From the NCBI RefSeq assembly GCF_028767125.1, contig NZ_JAKCWP010000002.1:310001-374000 (forward strand): a stretch of DNA of 64,000 nt, read 5' to 3'. The notes beneath the pieces were generated by a model, which was not told where the DNA came from, did no database searches, and saw only the letters and a list, made by a program, of their open reading frames with translations. Positions 27,298 to 35,994 of this stretch are shown here, in pieces (the first letter of the stretch is position 1; every line of letters begins with the position of its first letter). This DNA comes from Chelativorans sp. YIM 93263 (GTDB lineage: Bacteria; Pseudomonadota; Alphaproteobacteria; Rhizobiales; Rhizobiaceae). A program made the position numbers and the translations under genes.

Positions 27298-27728
27298 TGG
27301 ACGACTGACCTTTCGGAAGGTTGATCATTGTTGGCTGCGACCTGCTCATCCGGTTCACCACGGCCGCTATGGGCAATCAGCACCGTACCCACGCAGATGA
27401 GCGCTATGCCCGCAATGCGATAAGCGTTGAGATCTTCACGCCAGAGCAGATAGGCCAAAACCGCGACGGCAACGTAGGCTAGGCTGAGAAACGGGTAAGC
27501 GAACGAGAGCTCGACCTTGGAAAGCACGTAAAGGTGCGATGCCATCGAAACGACAAACACGCACAGCCCCGCGAACACCCACGGGCTGAAGACGATCTGA
27601 ATGATCTTGAGCACCGGATTGACGCCCGCAAAACTGACCGGCCCCAAGCTCATCATCCCATATTTCAGCATGAGTTGAGCCGCTGCGTTGGTCAGCACCG
27701 TGAATAGGATGAAAGGAATGTATTTCAT
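27294..27728 (-). CDS. Small EamA/SMR-type membrane protein, candidate lipid-sugar flippase
   Basis: A 144-residue protein with four membrane segments: YIPFILFTVLTNAAAQLMLKYGM, VFAGLCVFVVSMASHLYVLSKV, SFAYPFLSLAYVAVAVLAYLLW and IAGIALICVGTVLIA, followed by a short polar tail. The size and the motif LSKVELSFAYPFLSLAYV resemble ArnE/ArnF and small multidrug resistance proteins. ArnEF flips undecaprenyl-phosphate aminoarabinose across the inner membrane, so in an operon with a UbiA prenyltransferase and a DprE1-like enzyme a flippase role is attractive. That is inference from context. The stop overlaps the epimerase start. Confidence 0.85.
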   Translation of the reverse strand: MKYIPFILFTVLTNAAAQLMLKYGMMSLGPVSFAGVNPVLKIIQIVFSPWVFAGLCVFVVSMASHLYVLSKVELSFAYPFLSLAYVAVAVLAYLLWREDLNAYRIAGIALICVGTVLIAHSGRGEPDEQVAANNDQPSERSVVQ

Positions 27729-27845
27729 GTGATCCGGCCCCCATATGTCCGCGCCGCGCCATAGGGCAGCGAGGGAAAAATTCCGTGTAAACGCCAGCTC
27801 TCGCTGACGTGAAGCCCTTTGCTGTCGCCTTGCCCCGCCACCGCC

Positions 27846-29195
27846 TCACTCCGCGGCCTGCGCTTTATTGCAGGAAGGCTGGAGCACCATGGCCGTTCGC
27901 CGCCAAAAATCCGACATAAAGGCCGGGTCGCGTTGACACTCCAAATCCCACCAGTTCGGGAATGATGCCTCGAAAATCTCCGCACCCATCCGCGCATCCT
28001 TGTAGGGGTTAACGGCGCCTCCGGCGCCGATAGTTATTTCATCAAGCCGATCAAGAAGTTGCCGCGTCTTGGTAGGGCGGTTCGGCAAGTCCAGCGTCAA
28101 TGTGTAACCCGGTCGGGGAAAGGACATGATGCCGGGTGAAGGCACATCGCCGAAACGCTTGAGGACGGTCAGGAACGAGGCTTGCCCTGCGTCCCGCGCG
28201 GCTGCCAGGAGCGCGGGAACGACTTCACGCGCGGCATCGAGCGGTACGACACTCTGATGCTGGTATAGCCCCCCCGGCCCGTAAAGGCGGTTCCAGCGCC
28301 GCACCCCGTCGAGCGGGAAGAAGTAGCTTGCATAATGCGTGCGATGAACGCCGAGCTTGCGCCCCTTCGACCAGCGATAAACCCGGTTGAAAAGCCGAAT
28401 GGAGGCTCCGTTCAGAACGTTGAAAGGCGGCTGAGCCGGCACGCTGAGGCGTGCCTGGCCGGCTGGCTTAAAACTGCCGGTACGGGAATGATTCGCGGTC
28501 ATCAAAAGCCCCCTGCCCGCATGCTTCCCGCTGGCGAGTTGATCGATCCAGGCGACCGCGTATTCGTTTTCCGCGTCGGCCTCTTCGGCAAGATCGAAGT
28601 ACTCGTCCAATGACGAAAAGGCGCTCACGCATTCGTCGACGTCGGCAGAATCGACCTTCATCAGCTGAATGGTTGCCTCGAGAATAAGTCCGGTCAGCCC
28701 CATGCCGCCTATGGTCGAGCGGAAAAGCGTGTCGTTTTCGGCTGGCCGGCACTCACGCTGCGAGCCATCCGATCGGAGCAAGGTGAAAGATTCGACATGG
28801 CCGCCGAATGTGCCGCGGCGATGATGGTTTTTGCCATGTACGTCGTTGGCGATGGCCCCACCCAACGTGATGAAGCGCGTGCCGGGGACCACGGCCGGAA
28901 ACCAACCGTGCGGCGCGGCCCGTTCGATGATGTCGGAAAGCATGACGCCCGCCTCGGCCCTCATGATACCCGTCTCCGGATCGAAGGACAGAATCCGGTT
29001 CATGCTACGCATGTCGACCACCGCCTGGGCAGCATTCTGGCAGGTATCGCCGTATGAGCGGCCATTACCATAAGCGAGAAAGGCCCCTGGGCCGATGACA
29101 TCCGAAGCGGATATCATGTCTCTGGCCTCGCCAATGGTCAGCCCGCGCATGGTCGGCTGAGTGGCGCGGCCGAAGCTCTGGTAGGGCTTACTCAT
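27846..29195 (-). CDS. FAD-binding oxidoreductase, DprE1-like (decaprenylphosphoryl-ribose oxidase family)
   Basis: A 449-residue flavoenzyme of the vanillyl-alcohol-oxidase fold. The FAD domain has YGNGRSYGDTCQNAAQAVVDM, VVPGTRFITLGGAIANDVHGKNHH and GGMGLTGLILEATI, which closely follow the mycobacterial DprE1 pattern including the HGKNHH loop. The second half has the RWNRLYGPGGLYQHQSVVP and LTVLKRFG segments. DprE1 oxidises the 2-hydroxyl of decaprenylphosphoryl-ribose to a ketone. The position I align with the benzothiazinone-reactive cysteine is threonine (PGYTLTLDL). ATG at 29195 overlaps the UbiA stop by one base (TAATG); longer starts are less likely. The true substrate is unproven. Confidence 0.88.
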   Translation of the reverse strand: MSKPYQSFGRATQPTMRGLTIGEARDMISASDVIGPGAFLAYGNGRSYGDTCQNAAQAVVDMRSMNRILSFDPETGIMRAEAGVMLSDIIERAAPHGWFPAVVPGTRFITLGGAIANDVHGKNHHRRGTFGGHVESFTLLRSDGSQRECRPAENDTLFRSTIGGMGLTGLILEATIQLMKVDSADVDECVSAFSSLDEYFDLAEEADAENEYAVAWIDQLASGKHAGRGLLMTANHSRTGSFKPAGQARLSVPAQPPFNVLNGASIRLFNRVYRWSKGRKLGVHRTHYASYFFPLDGVRRWNRLYGPGGLYQHQSVVPLDAAREVVPALLAAARDAGQASFLTVLKRFGDVPSPGIMSFPRPGYTLTLDLPNRPTKTRQLLDRLDEITIGAGGAVNPYKDARMGAEIFEASFPNWWDLECQRDPAFMSDFWRRTAMVLQPSCNKAQAAE

Positions 29196-30628
29196 TACAA
29201 ACCCGCCACGATAAGCAGCACGGCGCCGAAGCCGCCGACAAGCTGGCTGCGCCAATCGCGAATTATAAAAACAATCGGATCGTCATGGACTTCGTCCCGC
29301 CGTGCCAGAAGCCAGATCCGCATCGTGATATAAAGTACGATCGGACTTAGCGGCCAGATGAGCCATGGGTACTCGTAATACTCGTAGGTGTCTCCGTTGT
29401 GCAGGTAGAGCGCCAAAACCAGCGCGGAAGAAAAGGCGGCAGCCATCCCGGCCTGCGCAATGATGTCCTGATCCTCCGCGCGGTAGCCTCGACCGGCAAT
29501 TTGTTCACCCTCCGGCAGATCGGTTCCGCGCAACTCGACGTAGCGCTTCACGAGAGCCAGCGACAGAAAGAAGAAGATGGAGAATGCAAGCAGCCAGAAG
29601 GAAACGCTGATGCCGGTCGCTGCGCATCCCGCCAGAATGCGAACCGTATAAAGACCGGCCAGCATCAGCACGTCGAGCAGGAGCATGCGCTTGACGACGA
29701 CTGAGTATGCCGTGGTCGAAACCAAATAAAGTGCAAGCGCGCCGGCGAAAACCGGGGGTAGAAACAGCATAATTCCAAAGCTAATCGCCATAAGCACGGC
29801 CATGGCGGAAAACCCGAACGGGATAGACAGCGCACCGCTCGCGAACGGTCGATTACGCTTTGTGAGATGCTTCCGGTCGAGTGGCAAATCCAGGAAATCG
29901 TTCAGGATGTATATCGCCGAAGCCATCGCGCTGAATGCGACAAAGGCGAGCGCCGCGGGCCAAAGTATAGCTGGATTGAGATACTCATGCGCCAGCACCA
30001 CCGGTACGAAGACCAGCGCATTCTTTACCCACTGGTGCATGCGCAACATTTTGCCCACGGTCTTCGGCGTGACCGCAGGCGCTGAAATCAACTCGCCGCC
30101 GCGAGCGGCATGCCATCGCGCCGCACTGCGGTCCGGCGCAACCACGATCGCGCGCCGGGCCGCGTCGAACACCGGCACATCGGCACGGCTGTTGCCGGCA
30201 TAATCGAAACCGCCATCGCCGAACTGCTCTGTCAATGCCTGCTTCTTTGCGTTGGACGCCATGTTGAGATGTGGGTCCGTGCAAATCACACCATCGAACA
30301 CACCGAGGTAGGCGGCGATCTGCTCGGCCAGTTTGCGTGGAGCCGCCGTCGCCAGAATGATGCGGCGGCCGGCGGCACGCTCCTCCCGCAACCGCGCCAG
30401 GAGACGCTCCCGATACGGCAAGGCCGAGGGATCGAAGTCGACGCGCGCTGCAATCTCGCATTTCAAGCGCGCCCTGCCCTTCCAGAGCCAGAACGGCAGG
30501 AGAAATAGACAATGCGGACTACGGCGGATAAGCAGGAACAGGCTTTCCCACAGCAAATCGGTAGCAATTAATGTTCCGTCGAGATCGACCGCAAGCGGAA
30601 CGGCAACACCTTCGGACCTCACGTCCAT
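29195..30628 (-). CDS. HAD phosphatase fused to UbiA prenyltransferase (DPPR synthase-like)
   Basis: A 477-residue two-domain membrane protein. Residues 1-195 form a HAD hydrolase: AVDLDGTLIATD with the nucleophile Asp, ILATAAPRKLAEQIA, and FDYAGNSRADVPVF near the last motif. Residues 200-477 form a UbiA prenyltransferase with about eight helices and the metal-binding NDFLDLPLDRKHLTKRNRPFASG. Mycobacterial Rv3806c (UbiA) transfers phosphoribose to decaprenyl phosphate and a separate phosphatase removes the 5-phosphate; here both steps may be in one chain. ATG at 30628 follows GGGGG; a TTG at 30655 is possible. It begins the five-gene minus-strand operon. Confidence 0.9.
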   Translation of the reverse strand: MDVRSEGVAVPLAVDLDGTLIATDLLWESLFLLIRRSPHCLFLLPFWLWKGRARLKCEIAARVDFDPSALPYRERLLARLREERAAGRRIILATAAPRKLAEQIAAYLGVFDGVICTDPHLNMASNAKKQALTEQFGDGGFDYAGNSRADVPVFDAARRAIVVAPDRSAARWHAARGGELISAPAVTPKTVGKMLRMHQWVKNALVFVPVVLAHEYLNPAILWPAALAFVAFSAMASAIYILNDFLDLPLDRKHLTKRNRPFASGALSIPFGFSAMAVLMAISFGIMLFLPPVFAGALALYLVSTTAYSVVVKRMLLLDVLMLAGLYTVRILAGCAATGISVSFWLLAFSIFFFLSLALVKRYVELRGTDLPEGEQIAGRGYRAEDQDIIAQAGMAAAFSSALVLALYLHNGDTYEYYEYPWLIWPLSPIVLYITMRIWLLARRDEVHDDPIVFIIRDWRSQLVGGFGAVLLIVAGL

Positions 30629-30872
30629 GTCATGCCCCCAAACCTTTATCCCCAAGGTTTCCCTTAGAGGAGGGGTGTAGTTTCGAACCGCTTCTAAACC
30701 CTAAATTTCGGACACATTGGAAGCGCACGCGATGGTTTTCCGTCTACAGGGTTAACGCACAGTGTCGTAATGCTCTGACGTCGCTCCAGCGAAAGCCCGT
30801 GACGTCTTATTTGCCTCGGGCACACAGACTGCCTTATAGGTTCGGGTCGTGGGGAGGAGCATCGGCAATCGC

Positions 30873-32132
30873 ATGGTGGAATATTCGGCGCTCGCGCTTC
30901 TCAAGAACGCGTTTACCGGGAACCGGGACTGGAAGCAAGCATGGCGCAAACCAGAGCCTAAGCCGGCCTATGATGTCGTCGTCATCGGTGGCGGCGGCCA
31001 TGGCCTGGCAACGGCCTACTATCTTGCCAAAGAACACGGTATCACGAACGTCGCGGTGATCGAGAAGGGCTGGCTCGGCTCAGGCAACATCGGGCGCAAT
31101 ACCACGATCGTTCGATCGAACTACTTGCTGCCCGACTCCATTCGCTTTTATGATTTCTCGGTCCGACTTTGGGAAAACCTTTCCCACGAACTGAACTATA
31201 ACGTCATGTTTTCCCAGCGTGGGGTTCTTAATCTCGCCCATTCGCCGGGCCAGGCGGACGAATACATCCGCCGCGGTAATGCCATGCGCCACGAAGGGGG
31301 CGATGGAGTCTGGCTCTCACGGGATGAGATAGCCCGCAAAGTACCGGGCGTCGATCTCTCACCAAACGCACGGTTTCCCGTTGTCGGCGGCCTGCTGCAA
31401 CCCCGCGCTGGAACAGCACGCCACGATGCCGTGGCATGGGGCTACGCCCGCGCTGCCGACCGGCACGGGGTCGATATCGTTGAAAACTGCGAGGTCACGG
31501 GCTTTCTGCGCGAGGGCGATATCATCACAGGCGTGACCACCACGCGTGGCGAAATCCGCGCCAAGAAGATCGCGCTCGCCGTTGCCGGCAACACCAGTCG
31601 CCTCTTGCAGATGGCTGGCATAGACCGTTTCCCCATTGAAAGCCACGTGCTGCAGGCCTTCGTCTCCGAGTCGATCAAGCCGTTGGTGAACTGCGTCGTC
31701 ACGTTCGGCGGGGGGCATCTCTACATGTCGCAGTCGGACAAGGGCGGACTCGTCTTCGGCGGCGATCTCGACGGCTACAACTCCTATGCCCAGCGCGGAA
31801 ACTTGCCTTTGGTCGAGGAAGTCATGAGCGAGATGACGGCGATGTTCCCCGCGGTTGCCCGGCTGCGGCTCCTGCGCTCATGGGGCGGCGTGATGGACAT
31901 GTCCATGGACGGATCGCCGATCATTACAAAAGGGCCGCTTCCGGGCATGTATCTCAACTCCGGCTGGTGCTATGGCGGGTTCAAGGCCACGCCCGCTTCC
32001 GGCTTTTCCTTTGCATGGACAATTGCCAAGGGCGAACCGCACAAGACAAACGCACCCTTCACGCTCTCCCGCTTCGAACGCGGAAACGTCATTGACGAAA
32101 AGGGGCAAGGCCCCACGCCGAAACTGCACTGA
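30873..32132 (+). CDS. soxB: Sarcosine oxidase subunit beta
   Basis: A 419-residue flavoprotein subunit of heterotetrameric sarcosine oxidase, which oxidatively demethylates sarcosine to glycine. VEYSALALLKNAF then WRKPEPKPAYDVVVIGGGGHGLATAYYLAKEHG gives the N-terminal dinucleotide fold. RNTTIVRSNYLLPDS and TARHDAVAWGYARAADRHG are family signatures; the His in TARHDAV (184 here) is my candidate for the covalent FMN attachment. ATG at 30873 aligns with other SoxB starts, with GGGGAGGAG upstream at a somewhat long spacing; GTG at 30849 is the alternative. First gene of soxBDAG. Confidence 0.95.
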   Translation: MVEYSALALLKNAFTGNRDWKQAWRKPEPKPAYDVVVIGGGGHGLATAYYLAKEHGITNVAVIEKGWLGSGNIGRNTTIVRSNYLLPDSIRFYDFSVRLWENLSHELNYNVMFSQRGVLNLAHSPGQADEYIRRGNAMRHEGGDGVWLSRDEIARKVPGVDLSPNARFPVVGGLLQPRAGTARHDAVAWGYARAADRHGVDIVENCEVTGFLREGDIITGVTTTRGEIRAKKIALAVAGNTSRLLQMAGIDRFPIESHVLQAFVSESIKPLVNCVVTFGGGHLYMSQSDKGGLVFGGDLDGYNSYAQRGNLPLVEEVMSEMTAMFPAVARLRLLRSWGGVMDMSMDGSPIITKGPLPGMYLNSGWCYGGFKATPASGFSFAWTIAKGEPHKTNAPFTLSRFERGNVIDEKGQGPTPKLH

Positions 32133-32142
32133 GGTTCACTCC

Positions 32143-32424
32143 ATGCTGATCCCTTGCCCTCATTGCGGTCCACGGGAGGTTTCAGAGTTCTCCTATCAGG
32201 GTGACGCGACACGTACGTGCCCCGAATTGACCTCGACCGACGTGAAGGCCTGGTATGACTACGTCTACAATCGGCCGAATCCCGCCGGCCCGCATCGGGA
32301 ATACTGGCAACACTCGGGCGGATGCCGGGCGCATCTTATCGTCACGCGCGACACACGCACCCATGAAATCCATGATGTGGCGTTTGCACGTGCGGCGCTG
32401 AACCGCGCAGGGGAACAAGCGTGA
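32143..32424 (+). CDS. soxD: Sarcosine oxidase subunit delta
   Basis: A 93-residue zinc-binding subunit. MLIPCPHCGPREVSEFSYQGDA begins the protein, with Cys5 and Cys8, and further cysteines in TCPEL and GGCRAHL that complete the expected zinc site. WYDYVYNRPNPAGPHREYWQHSGGCR is the family core. It stabilises the alpha-beta assembly. It lies ten bases after soxB and its stop overlaps the soxA start (GTGA). Confidence 0.95.
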   Translation: MLIPCPHCGPREVSEFSYQGDATRTCPELTSTDVKAWYDYVYNRPNPAGPHREYWQHSGGCRAHLIVTRDTRTHEIHDVAFARAALNRAGEQA

Positions 32425-35411
32425 CCGCCCGGCGCACCTCCTCTGGCGGGCTGATCGAGCGCAGCCGCACGATCGGGTTTACCTTCGACGGCAGGAGTTA
32501 CACCGGCCATTCCGGCGACACACTCGCCTCGGCATTGGTTGCCAACGGGGTCACGCTTGTCGGCCGCTCTTTCAAGTATCACCGGCCCCGTGGAATCTTC
32601 ACGGCCAGCGTGGACGAGCCGAACGCCCTGGTCACGATATTGAAGGACGGCGTTCGCGAACCCAACATTCCCGCTACCCAGATCGAGCTTTTCGAGGGAC
32701 TTGAAGCTGAAAGTCAGAACCGCTTCCCCTCATTGGAATTCGATCTTGGAGCCCTGAATCAACTTGCCGGCCGGCTCTTCAGTGCGGGATTCTACTATAA
32801 GACTTTCATGGGCCCTGTGATCGGCCCTCTGCGCGGTACGCGGTTCTGGATGATTTGCGAGCATTTCATTCGCCGCGCCGCGGGTCTCGGCCGCGCCGGA
32901 TACAAACCCGATCCCGCAAGATATGAGCGCATGAACGCGTTCTGCGATGTGCTGATCGTCGGTGCGGGTCCCGCAGGATTAATGGCGGCAGAAGCTGCCA
33001 TGAGTTCCGGGAAGCGTGTCATCCTCGCGGAGCAGGAGCCGCATCTCGGCGGCAGCGCAAGATGGTCGGGCGAGATGATCGGCGGCAAAGCGGCCGCCGA
33101 CTGGAGCCAAGACCTGGCACGGCGCATCGATGCGAGCGAGAACGTGCGCATTCTCACGCGCACTACGGCTTGGGGCTATTATGACGGAAACAACATCGCA
33201 GCACTGGAGCGCGTGACAGACCATCTGGCCGACGCCCCCAAGGGCGCGCCACGCCACCGCAATTGGGCGATCCGCGCAGACACTGTGGTGCTTGCAACAG
33301 GAGCATTCGAGCGCCCCATCGTATTTCCCGGCAACGACCGGCCAGGCGTCATGCTCGCAGGGGCAACGGAGCGGTACGCGCGGGAATTCGGTGTTCTGCC
33401 GGGTGAGAAGATTGCCCTCTTCACGAACAATGATAGCGCCTATCGCGCCGCCGCCGCCCTACGGCAATTTGGCGCGACCATTATGGCCATCATAGACGTT
33501 CGTGCGAAAATCTCACCCGCCGCCCGCGCCCTCGCAGAGGAAGCCGGCGTGGAGCCGCTCCTCGGCTTTGCCGTAACGGCTACCGTTGGCAGGCGCCTCA
33601 CTAAAGTGCTTGTCCGGCGTTTCGACGCGGAAACGGAACGCCTTTCCGGCGACGCGCGGCCGATCGAAGCCGACTGCCTGGCCGTCTCAGGCGGCTGGTC
33701 GCCGGCTATTCACCTGGCAAGCCAAGCAGGCCGCAATCCAAAATGGGATGAAGAACTGTGCGCCTTCCTGCCGCCCGAGCCAACGCAAGCCTGGGCAGGC
33801 GCCGGCGCCTTCACCGGTGCAGTGACCACGGCGGAAGCGCTCTCAACCGGACGCAACGCCGGGCTGAAGGCGGCGGGAAAAAAGCTCTCTCGGGCAAAGC
33901 TTCCCGAGGTAACCGCGCCAAACCTCGACATCCACCCGGCCTCCGTCTTTGAAATTAAGGGCAATGGAAAAGCTTTTGTCGACTTTCAGCACGACGTGAC
34001 GGTGGAGGATGTCCGCCTGGCCCACCGCGAAGGATTCGTCTCCGTCGAGCATCTGAAGCGCTACACCACCCTCGGTATGGCGACCGATCAGGGTAAAACC
34101 TCGAACGTGCCGGGTCTTGCGATCATGGCGGATGCGCGCGGCCTGCCGATCCGGGACGTGGGCACGACGCGCTTTCGCCCACCCTTCTCACCTGTTTCCA
34201 TCGGCGCTCTAGCGGCGGAAAAGTACGGGCATTTCAAGCCGGACCGCCTGACACCCATGCACGACTGGCACGTGGAGCACGGCGCTCGGATGATGAATGT
34301 CGGTCTTTGGCATCGGCCGATGATCTACGGCCAACCGGGCGAAACGGTGGAGCAGGCCTACACGCGCGAAGCGGCAACCGTCCGCCGTTCCGTGGGAATC
34401 GTGGACGTCTCCACCCTCGGCAAGATCGCAGTGAAGGGGCCGGATGCGGCGGTATTTCTCGACCGGGTCTATACCAACCAGTTCTCAACATTGCCCATTA
34501 ACAAGGCGCGCTATGGGCTGATGCTGCGCAAGGACGGTATCGCCCTCGATGACGGCACGACATGGCGCCTCGGCGAACATGATTTCCTTATGACCACCAC
34601 AACCGCGAACGCCGGGCGGGTGATGCAGCATCTGGAATATGTTCTCGATGTGGTGTGGCCGGATCTCAAGGTGCATCTCACCTCCGTTACCGATCAATGG
34701 GCCGGCGCAGCGCTCGCCGGTCCGAACGCGCGCAAGGTGTTGGAAACGTGCGTTGCCGGTAGCGCGGTCGACAACGAAGCCTTGCCTTTCATGGGCCTCG
34801 TTTATGGAGAGATAGACCGTGCCCCGGTGCTGGTCTGCCGCCTTTCCTTTTCCGGCGAGCTTGCTTACGAGGTTTACTGCGGTGCGGGCCACGGCAAACA
34901 CGTGTGGGAAGCGCTGATCACGGCGGGCGAGCCACACGGCATTGCGCCGTACGGAATGGAGGCGCTCGGCGCGTTGCGTATCGAAAAGGGCCACGTGACG
35001 GGTGCCGAAATCGATGGACGCACCACCGCCCGCGACCTTTACCTGGATTGGATGCTATCGAAGAAGAAACCCTTCATCGGTTCCGCGCTTATGGACCGGC
35101 CTGGCCTCATCGAAAAAACTCGGCTTCGCCTGGTCGGTGTAATCTCGCTTGATGGCCGGCCGCTCGGCGGAGGTGCCCACATCGTGGAGTCAGGCGACCT
35201 GAATGAGTTGGGCGAGAGCATCGGCCACATCACTGCCTTCTGCTACTCCCCCGCGCTGGCCCAGTATATCGGACTTGCTCTGGTCAAAGGTGGAAAGGAA
35301 CTTCACGGGAAGCGTGCCTATATCTCCGACCCGCTGCGAAAGCATTTCGGTCCGGTGCAGATCGTTAGCCACCACTTCTTCGATCCGGAAGGGAAACGTA
35401 TGCATGGTTGA
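32421..35411 (+). CDS. soxA: Sarcosine oxidase subunit alpha
   Basis: A 996-residue subunit. The N-terminus contains the ferredoxin-like fold that begins FTFDGRSYTGHSGDTLASALVANGV. An NAD/FAD module follows with CDVLIVGAGPAGLMAAEAAMSSGKRVILAEQ near residue 175 and VLATGAFERPIVFPGNDRPGVMLAGA near 293. The last 400 residues are a tetrahydrofolate-binding GcvT-like domain (VSTLGKIAVKGPDAAVFLDRVYTN and PYGMEALGALRIEKGHVTGAEIDGRTT), which captures formaldehyde as methylene-tetrahydrofolate. Start is GTG at 32421 overlapping soxD by four bases; the stop overlaps soxG by eight. Confidence 0.97.
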   Translation: MTARRTSSGGLIERSRTIGFTFDGRSYTGHSGDTLASALVANGVTLVGRSFKYHRPRGIFTASVDEPNALVTILKDGVREPNIPATQIELFEGLEAESQNRFPSLEFDLGALNQLAGRLFSAGFYYKTFMGPVIGPLRGTRFWMICEHFIRRAAGLGRAGYKPDPARYERMNAFCDVLIVGAGPAGLMAAEAAMSSGKRVILAEQEPHLGGSARWSGEMIGGKAAADWSQDLARRIDASENVRILTRTTAWGYYDGNNIAALERVTDHLADAPKGAPRHRNWAIRADTVVLATGAFERPIVFPGNDRPGVMLAGATERYAREFGVLPGEKIALFTNNDSAYRAAAALRQFGATIMAIIDVRAKISPAARALAEEAGVEPLLGFAVTATVGRRLTKVLVRRFDAETERLSGDARPIEADCLAVSGGWSPAIHLASQAGRNPKWDEELCAFLPPEPTQAWAGAGAFTGAVTTAEALSTGRNAGLKAAGKKLSRAKLPEVTAPNLDIHPASVFEIKGNGKAFVDFQHDVTVEDVRLAHREGFVSVEHLKRYTTLGMATDQGKTSNVPGLAIMADARGLPIRDVGTTRFRPPFSPVSIGALAAEKYGHFKPDRLTPMHDWHVEHGARMMNVGLWHRPMIYGQPGETVEQAYTREAATVRRSVGIVDVSTLGKIAVKGPDAAVFLDRVYTNQFSTLPINKARYGLMLRKDGIALDDGTTWRLGEHDFLMTTTTANAGRVMQHLEYVLDVVWPDLKVHLTSVTDQWAGAALAGPNARKVLETCVAGSAVDNEALPFMGLVYGEIDRAPVLVCRLSFSGELAYEVYCGAGHGKHVWEALITAGEPHGIAPYGMEALGALRIEKGHVTGAEIDGRTTARDLYLDWMLSKKKPFIGSALMDRPGLIEKTRLRLVGVISLDGRPLGGGAHIVESGDLNELGESIGHITAFCYSPALAQYIGLALVKGGKELHGKRAYISDPLRKHFGPVQIVSHHFFDPEGKRMHG

Positions 35412-35994
35412 GCGCCAGTCTCCCCTTACCCCAATCTTCCGGCCGGCGGTCCATAGCAACGATGTCGGTAGCATCAGTATCACCTTGAGCGAGGTGACAC
35501 CGCTCTCGATAGTCGAGGCAGCTTGCTGGCCAGGTCTCAATGAACGCCTCACGGCGGCCATTCAGGAAGTAACAGGTCTTTCAGTCGATACGACGCCCAA
35601 TGCAGGTGTCGTTGGTCGGGGCACGGCCGCGTTCTCCATCGGTCCCGACCGATACCTGGTGTCAGGCGAGGAAGATCTGTCGGCGAGACTCGCGCGGGTC
35701 CTGAGCGAAGAAACCGGCACGGTCACCGATCTCTCCCATGGACGAACAACGTTTCGCGTCTCCGGAACGCGTGCCGAATGGGTTCTCAGCAAGCTTTTCG
35801 CTATCGATTTCTCACCAGCCGTATTCCCCGTGGGGGAAGGACGCGCTACAGCCCACCACGATATTTTCGCGCAAATCCAGCGCAGCGATGCAGCACAATT
35901 CGACCTCTATGTCTTCCGCTCCTTCGCGCGCGCATTCTGGAATACGCTCTGCACCGCGGCAGAAGAAGTCGGCTACGAAGTCATTGAAGCGTAG
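35404..35994 (+). CDS. soxG: Sarcosine oxidase subunit gamma
   Basis: A 196-residue small subunit of sarcosine oxidase. The middle VGRGTAAFSIGPDRYLVSGEEDLSARLARVL and TVTDLSHGRTTFRVSGTRAEWVLSKLFAIDFSP match the GcvT-like fold of SoxG. ATG at 35404 was selected because it overlaps the end of soxA by eight bases and gives the normal length; the open frame extends further upstream inside soxA. It closes the B-D-A-G operon. No folate-linked genes such as glyA or purU follow, unlike in many sox clusters. Confidence 0.93.
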   Translation: MVERQSPLTPIFRPAVHSNDVGSISITLSEVTPLSIVEAACWPGLNERLTAAIQEVTGLSVDTTPNAGVVGRGTAAFSIGPDRYLVSGEEDLSARLARVLSEETGTVTDLSHGRTTFRVSGTRAEWVLSKLFAIDFSPAVFPVGEGRATAHHDIFAQIQRSDAAQFDLYVFRSFARAFWNTLCTAAEEVGYEVIEA

